This document shows, in pieces, positions 1 through 9,400 of a stretch of 11,902 bases of DNA. A model generated the notes under the pieces. It did not search any database. It was not told where the DNA came from and saw only the letters and a list, made by a program, of their open reading frames with translations. Position 1 is the stretch's first letter; each line of letters starts with the position of its first letter. The position numbers and the translations under genes were made by a program. Where the stretch lies: assembly GCA_027596035.1 (NCBI GenBank), contig JADGJA010000716.1:1-11902 (forward strand), written 5' to 3'. The DNA is from Thoreauomyces humboldtii (lineage: Eukaryota > Chytridiomycota > Chytridiomycetes > Spizellomycetales > Powellomycetaceae).

Positions 1-1735
1 TTGGTCCGTGCTCCTCGTACTGCGCTTTGGTGTGGTACATGTTGTTGAACTCTGCCTGAAAAAAGGGTTTGCAAAAAAGATGATGTGTGAGGTTGAGTGC
101 TGCGAAGATACGCTCCTGTTGCTGATCGATCCTTACCGTGTCGGCGAGGAGACTTCCGCCGAACCACACCGCGTAACGCTGCTTCTTGTGCGAGATAACC
201 TTGACCTCGACGGCCTTGGCCTGGATCTGCTGCTCCTTGTTGAGACCGGCCTGTGAGACGCTCTGAAAGTGCTCGATACGATCCACGACGATCTTGTCCA
301 GGTTGCGCTGCAACCGCCGGCCAAAGTCCTTGTACATTGTGGATCCGCCGGACAGCACAATGTTCTGAATGAATAACAACCAGTTACCGTCTGAGAAGTC
401 TACGTCGGAACATCGAAAAAAAAGTTCGTACCTTATAAAGGCCCCTTCGGGTGTCGATAGGACATCCCTGAATCACCTGGTCGACAACGTCGGGCAGGGG
501 AGTCAAGAAATCTGCGCTGGCAATTTCCGGGTTGAAGAAGATTTCCGGACCGAGGAACCGCTCGAAACCAATATCCACAGAGTAAATCTGAAAAGCCACT
601 ATCGGTCAATCCTTGCTGTGCCGGTGCATGTGTTGACCTTTGTTCACGCTGCCATACCTTCTTGGTGACACTGTGGGTGAACTCGTGGCGCTTGAACCAC
701 TTGTCTCCGTCCGCCTCGTACTTTTGGAATTCCCGGACGATGTCCGGGCAGACGTACGAGTACATCTCCTTGATGCGACGCGCCACCTCCAATGAGTCTT
801 CTGGTGGGATGCTGTTCTCGCGCTCGCGAAGAAGCTGCTGGACGAACTGCGTGATGTCGCGACCGGCGATGGGGATGTGCTTGATGGCAGAATCGATCAC
901 GTAGCCTTCCGCCTGGTGAAGAGCGAAGCATCAAGATCCGCCGTAACATAGCATTTTTGTATGATAACATTGCTAGACTTACCACAGGGATGACGTGCGT
1001 AACACCGTCTCCGCTGTCAATGACGGTACCAGTCAATGTCTGCTCGGCTTTGCTGTTGGTCCAGCTGGCGGCAAGTGCAAGCACAGCCTGTACGGCAATG
1101 TACATGCCCTTGGCACCAAACGACTCGAAGAAGATTTCGGCCGTGTATTCACGGTTCTCAGGAGGGTTGAGCGGAGGTTCGGTCTAATGCGAAACAACGT
1201 AGTGGCACGCGTGAGCGCTCAGTCCTGCCCAAGACTTCTGCTCGAAGTTTCTCCAACCGAGCCTCCGGCCTCACCAGCAGGAAGTGATGGTCCTCCGGTT
1301 CGCATCGAAGGTAGTGGAACAGCGAGGCCTGGTGGAACTTTTCCATGTGATCCCAGTTCTCGACGGTGCCGTGTCGGATGGGATATGTGATGCCGTACGT
1401 CTTTGAGTTTGCGAGCGCCTCGTCGCCGATGTAATAGTCCAGGTCCTCGATCCCACGCTTTGATGACAGGTTGGACGACGTGTTCTCACGCGTTGCCATG
1501 CATGTTGGGATGATGAACTGAGGGTCGTTGTTACCGGCGTACCCCATCTTGGTGTACCTGGAGATTGCAGGCGGTTAGGTCTCGAAAGATGCAGAAGGGT
1601 GTGGTCACTGAAGTAGTTCAGCAGGCACGGCCTTCATCTATGGACTCTCGGGTGTGCTCCAGGGCATCCGCCAAAAACCGAAATAAGGCCTTACCCGGTT
1701 CCATTGTCGATGACGACGGCCGGTGGGTTGGTCAT
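1..1735 (-). CDS. ARP3: Actin-related protein 3 (Arp2/3 complex subunit), 3' end cut by window edge
   Basis: Arp3 is one of the two actin-like subunits of the Arp2/3 complex, which nucleates branched actin filaments at endocytic patches and the cell cortex. Joining seven exons (1735-1695, 1557-1275, 1183-983, 912-658, 587-432, 364-137, 55-1) gives about 406 codons that align end to end with Arp3. The six introns (1558-1694, 1184-1274, 913-982, 588-657, 365-431, 56-136) are 67-137 nt, all GT...AG; the first splits a Gly codon and the others are phase 0. Visible signatures are the first phosphate loop ([17 protein letters not shown]), the second phosphate loop ([16 protein letters not shown]), the Arp3-type segments [12 protein letters not shown] and [11 protein letters not shown], and [16 protein letters not shown]. 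The start is the ATG at 1735-1733, which puts the nucleotide loop ten residues in, as expected. Human Arp3 is 418 residues, so only the last dozen or so codons lie outside. No stop or frameshift is seen. It diverges from VPS18. Confidence 0.96.
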
Positions 1736-2459
1736 GGCAGTTGACGGAACTGTGAAGATGTGCCCTTTGAAGCTGGAAATAGAACAAAGCAGGCAAACTG
1801 TTCGCTGAAGATTGAGAGCGAGCGCCGGCCGGGATCACGAACAAAAGAGAGAGTCCAGTGTGCTTGGGAGGAGGTGAGTGTAATAGAGCACGGCTGGATT
1901 GTGTGAACGGTCGAAATCTCGCCAAGGGGTGGTGGGTGGAAATGTGCTTGGATCGCGGCGCACTCTGGCGCTCTGTGTCACCCAAGACGTCGCTGACTCG
2001 CTGGTTCACAGGCTCCCCGCACGCACTCATGAAGCAGACTTGGCATCAGGATTCGCTTGAACCAGCTCAAGGTATTGTTCTCCCACCGTGCTAGCTGTAG
2101 CTCCTTGATGTTTGCTGCACGCCGGTCTCGTTCGTACCGTACGAGCCTTCCAGGTTCCGCTGCTGTCAAGTCCTCGGTAAGCTAGCTATACCTGGTCTTG
2201 CATCTATGATGCTAGTGTCTTCCTCGAGTCTCCTCAGCAAGCGAATGATCGCCGTTCTTCATCTCCTTGACCTGATGCATGTCTACTTGTGTTTACATTT
2301 GCCTTCGTCTACCGGTATGTGCTGTCGGGAAGAGTCCGAAAATGACCTGCCGCATGTCCGAAGACAAATTCCCCAGTGACGAAAGTTCTGTTCCGCATTA
2401 GTCCATGCCTCTTCGGCACAGTTGTTCACCTGGCCGACGAACCCCCGACCCTTTCCACA
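1736..2459. promoter_or_regulatory. Divergent intergenic region between ARP3 and VPS18
   Basis: This 724-base spacer separates the start codons of ARP3 (minus) and VPS18 (plus), so it must hold both promoters and 5' leaders. On the minus strand the 130 bases before the ARP3 start are pyrimidine-rich (CTCTCTTTTGTTC and CTTTGTTCTATTTCCAG), typical of a fungal core promoter and leader. The TTTCCAG just upstream of the ARP3 start could be an acceptor of a leader intron, but no clear donor partner was found. The GCTAGCT motif occurs twice (near 2090 and 2180). No TATA box, RNA gene or conserved ORF could be supported; the short ORFs here resemble nothing known. Confidence 0.6.
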
Positions 2460-5400
2460 ATGTCACTGTTCGATCAGTTCGAAAGTGAGGGTGTCGGTAG
2501 TGCGAGCACTTTCCCAATAGGTGGTCAGCGGCCATCAGATCAGCAGAAGCCACCACTCATCGTAAGGCCGGAATCCGTAGCTCCACCATTCAACTTGCAC
2601 GGACACTGTCTTCTTGACACTTTCTCTTAAAATGTTCTGATATAGCTGGAGCAGGGATATGTTAGCACCCGCATCCAGCAGACACCAGCCCTGGCAATAT
2701 TCTCGCTCGATCGTGTTCAGTTCCCGTTTCCTGTCGTGAACCTCGTGTCACTGGCCGTGTCGAGCAACACCCTGGTCCTGGTCGCCGATGGAGGAGGAAC
2801 CCCAGCTCCAAAAGCTGGGCAAAAGCAGCGCATCCTTCGGATCGATCTCGGAAAGTCGGATGCCATAGATGGTCAGTAGACTATGGATGCCAGAGCGGCC
2901 AGACATAGTCCCGGCTCACCGGGCTCGGAATCTTCCAGAGGTAGAGCCAACCCTACGCATCAAGACGGATCGCGTGCGCAGAGTATTTCTGGATCCGACG
3001 GCAAAGCATATGCTCATTTCGACGGAATCGGGCGACAACTACCTCCACTGCAAATGGAAGAAGCCCCGCGTCCTGAACAAATTTCGGGTATGCGGTGGCC
3101 TGGACACAGCCCAAGGGATGGGAATGCTCAAATTGAGATCGTTTTCTGAAGGGAGTATTGGTGGAATCTGTTGCTTGGGGCAAGCCGCGGAGCTCGTCCG
3201 CGGTTCCCTCAACAGGCATCATGCTCATTGCATCCCGGCAAGGGCATGTCTTTGAAGCGGAGCTGCAGCCTACGGATGAGTTTTTCAAGCGGGAGGAGAA
3301 ATACTTCCGCCAGGTAGGGCTCCCTGGTGCCGGTTTTTGGAGTCCCTGTCGGAAGCTGATGCCTATCATAATCAGGTCTACAGCTTGCCGGAAGGCAATG
3401 TATCAGATTCGAGCAGTTTCCAGCCTCTGCCAAGAAGTACATCGTTTTCCTGTCGACCGCGACGAGGCTGTACCAGTTCATCGGACAGGTTACCGACGTC
3501 GAGGTGGCAGGAAGCATGTTTACTGAACTTTTTCGAGCTCATGAAGGGCAAAACGCCAGTACGTGGACGACATTGCCGGCGGAGACCAGTAGCAATGGAG
3601 TTGACTCTTTCTTGCTAGATTTTCAAGAGATGCCCGGAAGTTTGGGACGCAGTGAATTGCAGTTTTGGAGTCCATTTGTGCAGGCAACCGGATACCCGAG
3701 CGTGCCAAAGACATTTACCTGGCTAACAGGTGCGATCAAAGTGCGCCATTTGACGTCGTGACCGTGGCTGATGAGGTTGTTTCTAGCTGCTGGGCTCTAC
3801 TGTGGAGATCTCACTTTCGGTAACCAAACGTCGGGAGACAGTGTAATCAACAACGCCCAGCTCGTACCGTATGTGCGTTTCACTTTTTCTCTCACCATCA
3901 ACTTGCTACTTTACTGATCATTTTCCAATCTGCAGGTATCCTCGAACAGTGGAAGCATCCTCTCCGGGAACCGCGGCCGAGACACCCTATGCAACAATTG
4001 ATATTCCTCTCGCTGTGAACGTGACTGAGTTCCATTACTTGATGCTTTTCGAAAGCTCAATCAAAGCTCTCAGTATCCTCACGAGCGATATCATTTATGA
4101 AGAAAACATTCCATTGGTATACCATGAATCAGGGTATCAAAGAAGCCCAGCCCACACTGATCTAGAGTGTTCTCCAGGAGTTCGGCGAGTTCGTGATTGG
4201 CCTTTTTGTTGACCGTATCAAGTCCACGTACTGGGTTTCGACAAACCTTGCCTTGTACGAGCTCATCATTACGGAAGAGGATCGCAATGTTTGGCGGATA
4301 TACCTAGATCGAAAAGCCTACGATGCAGCGCTCTCGCATGCAAAGGTAAAGAGCTGAAATGGTTGAGGAGTTCCGGCAGTTCTTGAAGACGTACAAGGTC
4401 AGGAGGCGTCGCTTGATCGTTTGAGCGATACGAAATAAACCCCATCATTGGATAGGAGCGGCTCGATCTCAACACGACATCAAATATTATCGCAAGCCAT
4501 GGCCGTACCGAAGAGTTGCTCTACTTCCTCGAGCTCATGGGCGATTACGAAAAGGTTGTCACGCACTGGTTACAGCAGCGGGATTGGCCTAAAGCATTGG
4601 GCACTCTCGCGCGTCAGGTATGCACAATACTGGGTACACCGAAGCGGCTCTTTATGCTGACCGCATCGGCCCTTAGAACTCCGTAAGTCTATATTACAAA
4701 TTCTCTCCTGGCCTTATGGAGCACGCCCCGTTTGAAACTGTCAACGCCTGGATCCGGCAACCGAACTTGAACTCCAGGAACCTTATTCCAGCGTTGCTGA
4801 GATATGATGCCAGCCGGACGGCGGGCGAGCCCGGTGCTGAGGGTCAGGTGGGACTACCTTACTTGGCGTACCGCGGCTGTGTCCCCAGCTAACTGTTTTT
4901 TTTTCCTGACATTGCTTCTAGAATCAAGCGATTCGATACTTGACGTACGTTACGCGTAACTTGGCAAACACGGACACGGCTGTGCACAATTATCTCCTAT
5001 CATTGTATATCGCGCAGGCGCGGCCCAATGATGAAGATGTATTGCTGCAATTCTTGCAGTCTCATGTAATGGCTTCTTTGTGACAGCAGTGCGACGGTTC
5101 GCTACCGCTGACCTTCTCCTGCTAAACTTGCAGAGAGACCGGCCATGCTATGACCTTCAGTACGCACTGCGACTTTGCTGCCAATATGGACTGTCACAGT
5201 CGTCGGTTCACATCTACGGCGCGATGAATCTGCATGAACAGGCTGTTGATTTGGCTCTGAAGGTGAAGAATCGTTGGCATTGTCCGAATACTTTGTAAAC
5301 ATTGAAGCTTACCCCTCTTGTAGTCGCAGGATCTGGACCTTGCGCAGATCAACGCAGAGAAGCCAGAAGATGATGCACCGCTGCGAAAGAAGTTGCGGCC

Positions 5401-5752
5401 CTGGCCTCGGACGACGGGATGGGGGGGCTGTCAGCTGCGGCCATGCTTGCGCTTCGTCGGGGACGCAACATGCTGGAGACTGGACAGACGGACGCACCCG
5501 TGGTGCCTGTTCTCGCCACAAAGGCAGAAGCCGATGCTCTCAAGGTGTGTATTGGCTGCGCATGTCATACGAACCGGCGCTCGACGTACGTCGTGACCTC
5601 ATGTTGAACGCAATGGTCCTTACTTTCAGGAGGATCTGGACGACCTCGTTGCGAGCGAGTGTCCGCTTTGTGGAGACTTGATGATCCGGAGCGTTGACCG
5701 CCCGTTCATTGCTGATACCGAGATTGAGCTCGTGGCATCCTGGCAGCTCTGA
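2460..5752 (+). CDS. VPS18: Vps18/Pep3-type HOPS-CORVET subunit, frame disrupted and internally shortened
   Basis: Vps18 (Pep3, deep orange) is a core subunit of the HOPS and CORVET tethers that drive endosome and vacuole membrane fusion. It has an N-terminal beta-propeller, a clathrin-heavy-chain-type helical repeat and a C-terminal RING. Exons supported: 2460-2561, 2646-2871, about 2909-3087, 3152-3313, 3376-3729, 3787-3868, 3936-4116, 4166-4345, about 4356-4397, 4456-4617, 4677-4847, 4922-5065, 5134-5262, 5330-5395, 5389-5544, 5630-5752. Family landmarks in order: LILEQGYVSTRIQ, RVRRVFLDPTAKHMLIS, VESVAWGK, QGHVFEAEL, RLYQFIGQV, RNVWRIYLDRKAYDAAL, SHGRTEELLYFLELMGDYEK, RNLIPALLRYD, VHNYLLSLY, YDLQYALRLCCQYGLSQ and the last zinc-knuckle half CPLCGDLMIRSVDRPF. 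The start ATG at 2460 follows a plain leader and gives MSLFDQFESE. Four spots break the frame (near 2872, 3390, 4346 and 5390). At the last two, about 115 and 150 residues expected from human Vps18 are absent. About 815 codons remain against 973 in human. Exons otherwise lack stops. Confidence 0.88.
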
Positions 5753-6031
5753 TGGCTTCGATATCGCACACTACCATATTCCTTCCTTTTTGAATCATTG
5801 CATACATACAGTATAGTACGGGCTTCCTTCCGAGTGCGCAGTTGCAGGAGCACGCCATGCAACCGTATCGTCTCATGCGCAGCAGCGGGCAACTTTGTTG
5901 ATCTCGTGCGCAGCCGGACATGCATCTGATATTACCCGGCACGGCGTCGTTTCCGTACAGCCATCATGGTAAACGGGGAACATGTGCCAGAGCCAATCGA
6001 TTCGCGAGTCGTGGCGTGGTTCCTCCTGAGC

Positions 6032-6064
6032 GTGTGTGTGTGTGTGGATGTGTGGGTGGGTGGG
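6032..6064. repeat. GT-rich microsatellite
   Basis: About eight GT units (6032-6047) are followed by an imperfect GT/GGT tract ending in three GGGT-like units. It lies about 350 bases before the ATP-citrate lyase start codon, in the promoter region. It is the reverse complement in character of the CA run about 160 bases downstream. Confidence 0.9.
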
Positions 6065-6221
6065 TTTTGCAGTTGATCCGGGGAGGTCGCGCGATGAGAA
6101 CTGACTGAACTGGCCACGCGTTTACCCGTTGTCTGGTGCCTCCCTGCTGCTTCCCTGTTATCTCTCTCGCAAACCATCGAATCTTGTCGGCGGGCATGTC
6201 ATAAAGGGAGCACCCCATTCC

Positions 6222-6245
6222 CACACACACGCACACACACACACA
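6222..6245. repeat. CA microsatellite
   Basis: A (CA)n run of about twelve units, interrupted once by a G at 6231, lies about 165 bases before the ATP-citrate lyase start. Together with the GT run at 6032 it forms an imperfect long-spaced inverted repeat. Confidence 0.9.
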
Positions 6246-6281
6246 TCTTGTTTAGCTGTACATACCCAACACCCACATACG

Positions 6282-6315
6282 TCCTCTTCTTTTTTTGTCT
6301 CTCTACTCTCTACTT
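6282..6315 (+). promoter_or_regulatory. Pyrimidine (CT) tract, likely near the transcription start
   Basis: A nearly pure C/T stretch stands just upstream of the leader-intron donor. CT-rich blocks immediately upstream of the transcription start are common in highly expressed fungal genes, so the start is probably within or just after it. The exact start cannot be fixed from sequence. Confidence 0.45.
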
Positions 6316-6320
6316 GAAAC

Positions 6321-6397
6321 GTAAGGGGTTTGCAAGAGTCTGCACGCTGCAAACTAAGTCGAGCATTGACCGTTTTTGCTTGCACTGTCATTTTTAG
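6321..6397 (+). other. Probable 5'UTR intron of the ATP-citrate lyase gene
   Basis: A strong donor (GTAAGG at 6321) and an acceptor with a pyrimidine run (CATTTTTAG ending at 6397) bound 77 bases. Candidate branch sites are ACTAAG and ATTGAC. Removing it leaves a leader of CGAAACTATA-like sequence running straight into the ATG at 6411. The open frame that extends upstream of that ATG lies wholly inside this intron and contains no ATG, which supports 6411 as the true start. Confidence 0.6.
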
Positions 6398-6410
6398 CCA
6401 CGAAACTATA

Positions 6411-9400
6411 ATGTCTGCGAAGCCCATCCGCGAGTACGACGGCAAGTTGCTCCTCGCCCACTGGCTACCTCGCTTGGCCCACCCAACTCAGAGCGATGCA
6501 TCCGTAAAAATCACCACCGCCGTCTCTCCGGCGTCCGCCGCTTCCCCCACCTCTCCCGTTGCCGCGGCCTCCTTCCTTGCTCCTGCTCGCATGGTGCACC
6601 TACCATTCGACACGTCACTGCTCAACAGCCCGGACCAGTTCCAAGCCCACGTTGCAGAGGTCTTTGACGAGGCAGAACGCTCAAACCCGTGGCTCAAGAC
6701 CGAAAAGCTTGTCTGCAAGCCCGATCAGCTCATCAAGCGTCGCGGAAAGAACGGTCTTCTTGGCATCGGCCTCGACTGGGCAGGTGTCAAGCAATGGGTC
6801 GGCGCGCGTGCCGGCACCACCTTCCGACTCGAAAAGACCTCCGGTCTTCTCCACACTTTCCTTGTCGAGCCCTTGTGCGTCCATCCCGACGACTCCGAAT
6901 ACTACGTGGCCATCAACTCTGTGCGCGAGGGCGACTGGATCCTCTTCACGCACGAAGGCGGCGTGGATGTCGGCGACGTTGACGCCAAGGCTCGCAAGAT
7001 CCTCATCGACATCACCAAGCCCTTCCCTGACGCATCGACCCTCGAGCGAGAGCTTCTGTCGGAAGTCAAGTCCGCTTCGCAAAAACGGACGCTGGTCGAC
7101 TTCATCACGCGTCTCTATGCCGTCTACTCCGAGCTGCAGTTCACTTACCTCGAGATCAACCCTCTCGTTGTCCTCGAGACCGCGGGCAGTCCACCGCAGG
7201 TCTTCTACCTTGACCTCGCTGCCAAGCTCGACCAGACAGCCGAGTTCGAGTGCGGCAAGCACTGGGCAGTCGCGAGGAAGAACGCGTACCGCTCCACCGA
7301 CTCGACTCCGTCCCACGGCCCACCTATCGAATTCCCCGCACCGTTCGGTCGCGAGCTCACCAAGGAAGAGGCGTACATTGCCGACCTCGACGCCAAGACC
7401 GGAGCTTCCCTCAAGCTTACCGTTCTCAACGCACAAGGTCGCATCTGGACCATGGTTGCCGGTGGCGGTGCTTCCGTGGTGTACTCAGATGCGATTGCTG
7501 CGCTCGGCTTTGCCGACGAGCTCGCCAATTACGGTGAGTACTCGGGTGCCCCCTCCGAGTCCCAGACCTACGAGTATGGCAAGACCATCTTGGACCTGAT
7601 GACGCGCGGCAAACCTCATCCTGAGGGCAAGTTCCTCTTTATCGGTGGCGGCATCGCCAACTTCACCAACGTCGCAGCTACCTTCAAGGGCATCATCAAG
7701 GCGTTGAAGGAGTACCAACGCAACCTCCAGGAGCACAAGGTTCGGATCTTCGTTCGTCGTGCCGGACCCAACTACCAGGAGGGTCTGCGCATGATGCGCG
7801 TGCTAGGCGATAATCTCGGCGTTGAGATCAACGTGTTCGGCCCGGAGATGCACGTTACCGGCATTGTTCCACTGGCCCTTAAGGGCGGCGACATCAAGGC
7901 TGCGCTGCACGGCCACCAGCAGTCTTCTGGCGGTCTTATGGACATTGCCCAGCCCACTCCTCGTGCAGCAGCAAGTAGCCCAACCTCGAAGGTTGCCGCT
8001 GTGGGTGCCGCTGCTTCCAACGCTGTCTCTGCCGTTATCAACACCGTCAAGGAGATCTCGGCCAAGGTCTCGTCTACTCAGATTCCCTTCACTGCCGACA
8101 CCCGCGCTTTCATCTACGGCATGCAGCCCCGTGCTGTTCAGGGCATGCTTGACTTTGACTTCATGTGCGGACGAGCCGAGCCTTCGGTCTCGTGCATGAT
8201 CTACCCTTTCGGCGGTCACCATGTTCAAAAGTTCTACTGGGGCACCAAGGAGATGCTCGTTCCCGTTTACACGAGTATCGACGAGGCGGTTGAGCGATTC
8301 CCCGGTGTCGATGTCGTCGTCAACTTTGCTTCGTGCCGTTCCGTCTACGAGTCCACTCAGCAGCTCCTCAACTTCCCTGCGATCCGAACGATTGCCATCA
8401 TCGCCGAAGGTGTTCCCGAGAAGCGTGCACGCGCGCTCCTCCATGCTGCCAAGGCCAAGAACGTGCTCCTCATTGGACCCGCAACGGTCGGTGGCATCAA
8501 GCCCGGGTGCTTCAAGATCGGCAACACCGGTGGAATGATGGACAACATTGTTTCATCCAAGTTGTACCGAGCCGGTTCCGTTGCTTACGTATCGAAGTCC
8601 GGCGGCATGTCGAACGAACTTAACAACATCATCTCCCGGTCTAGCGACGGCGTATACGAGGGTGTCGCCATCGGCGGAGACAGGTACCCGGGCTCCACCT
8701 TCATCGACCACATGCTTCGCTACCAGGCGGACCCTTACGCCAAGATCCTGGTCCTTCTCGGAGAGGTCGGCGGAGTCGAGGAATACCACGTCGCTGAGGC
8801 TGTCAAGGACGGACGCATCACCAAGCCCGTCGTTGCATGGTGTATCGGTACCTGTGCGAAGATGTTCACCACGGACGTGCAGTTCGGTCACGCTGGATCC
8901 ATGGCCCAGTCCGACCTCGAGACCGCCGACGCGAAGAACAAGGCGCTCAAGGCCGCTGGCATCATCGTCCCCGAGACATTCGAGGATCTTCCTGAGGTTT
9001 TGGAGCGGGTCTTCAACTCGCTCGTTAACGACAAGACCATCGTCCCGAACCCGGAGCCACCGACACCCAAGATCCCCATCGACTACTCGTGGGCTCAGGA
9101 GCTCGGCCTGATCCGCAAACCTGCCTCGTTCATCTCCACGATCTGCGACGACCGTGGTCAGGAGCTCCTCTATGCGGGTATGGCGATCTCGGAGGTCTTC
9201 AAGGAGGACATCGGCATCGGCGGTGTACTCTCTCTGCTTTGGTTCAAGCGTCGCCTCCCCACGTACGCTACCAAGTTCATTGAGATGGTTTTGATGCTGA
9301 CGGCCGACCACGGACCCGCCGTTTCTGGGGCACACAACACCATCGTCACAGGTACGTTGCTGCACTTTATCCCATCAGGGTGGTCGCTGACCCTCAACCC

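Larger units (their letters stand above)
5753..6410 (+). promoter_or_regulatory. VPS18 3' region and ATP-citrate lyase promoter/leader
   Basis: This 658-base region holds the VPS18 3'UTR on the left and the promoter of the ATP-citrate lyase gene on the right. It contains a GT-rich run (6032-6064), a CA run (6222-6245), a TATA-like CATAAAGGG around 6200-6208, a CT-rich tract (6282-6315) where transcription probably starts, and a probable leader intron (6321-6397). No gene could be supported in it; the short ORFs that cross it are low-complexity shadows of the GT/CA runs. Confidence 0.65.

Noticed and set aside
1978..2169. Small minus-strand ORF in the ARP3-VPS18 spacer
   Set aside because: 63 codons, no recognised motif, and placed in the expected promoter region.
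6330..6410. N-terminal extension of ATP-citrate lyase
   Set aside because: Starts at TTG, has no ATG, and falls inside a probable leader intron; the MSAK start matches the human enzyme.
6559..7599. 346-codon plus-strand ORF overlapping ATP-citrate lyase
   Set aside because: It is the wrong frame of the enzyme exon; its Ser/Arg/Pro-rich composition is what GC-biased codons give when shifted.
8553..9365. 270-codon minus-strand ORF opposite ATP-citrate lyase
   Set aside because: Antisense shadow of a strongly codon-biased exon, Asp/Gly/Val/Arg-rich with no family match.
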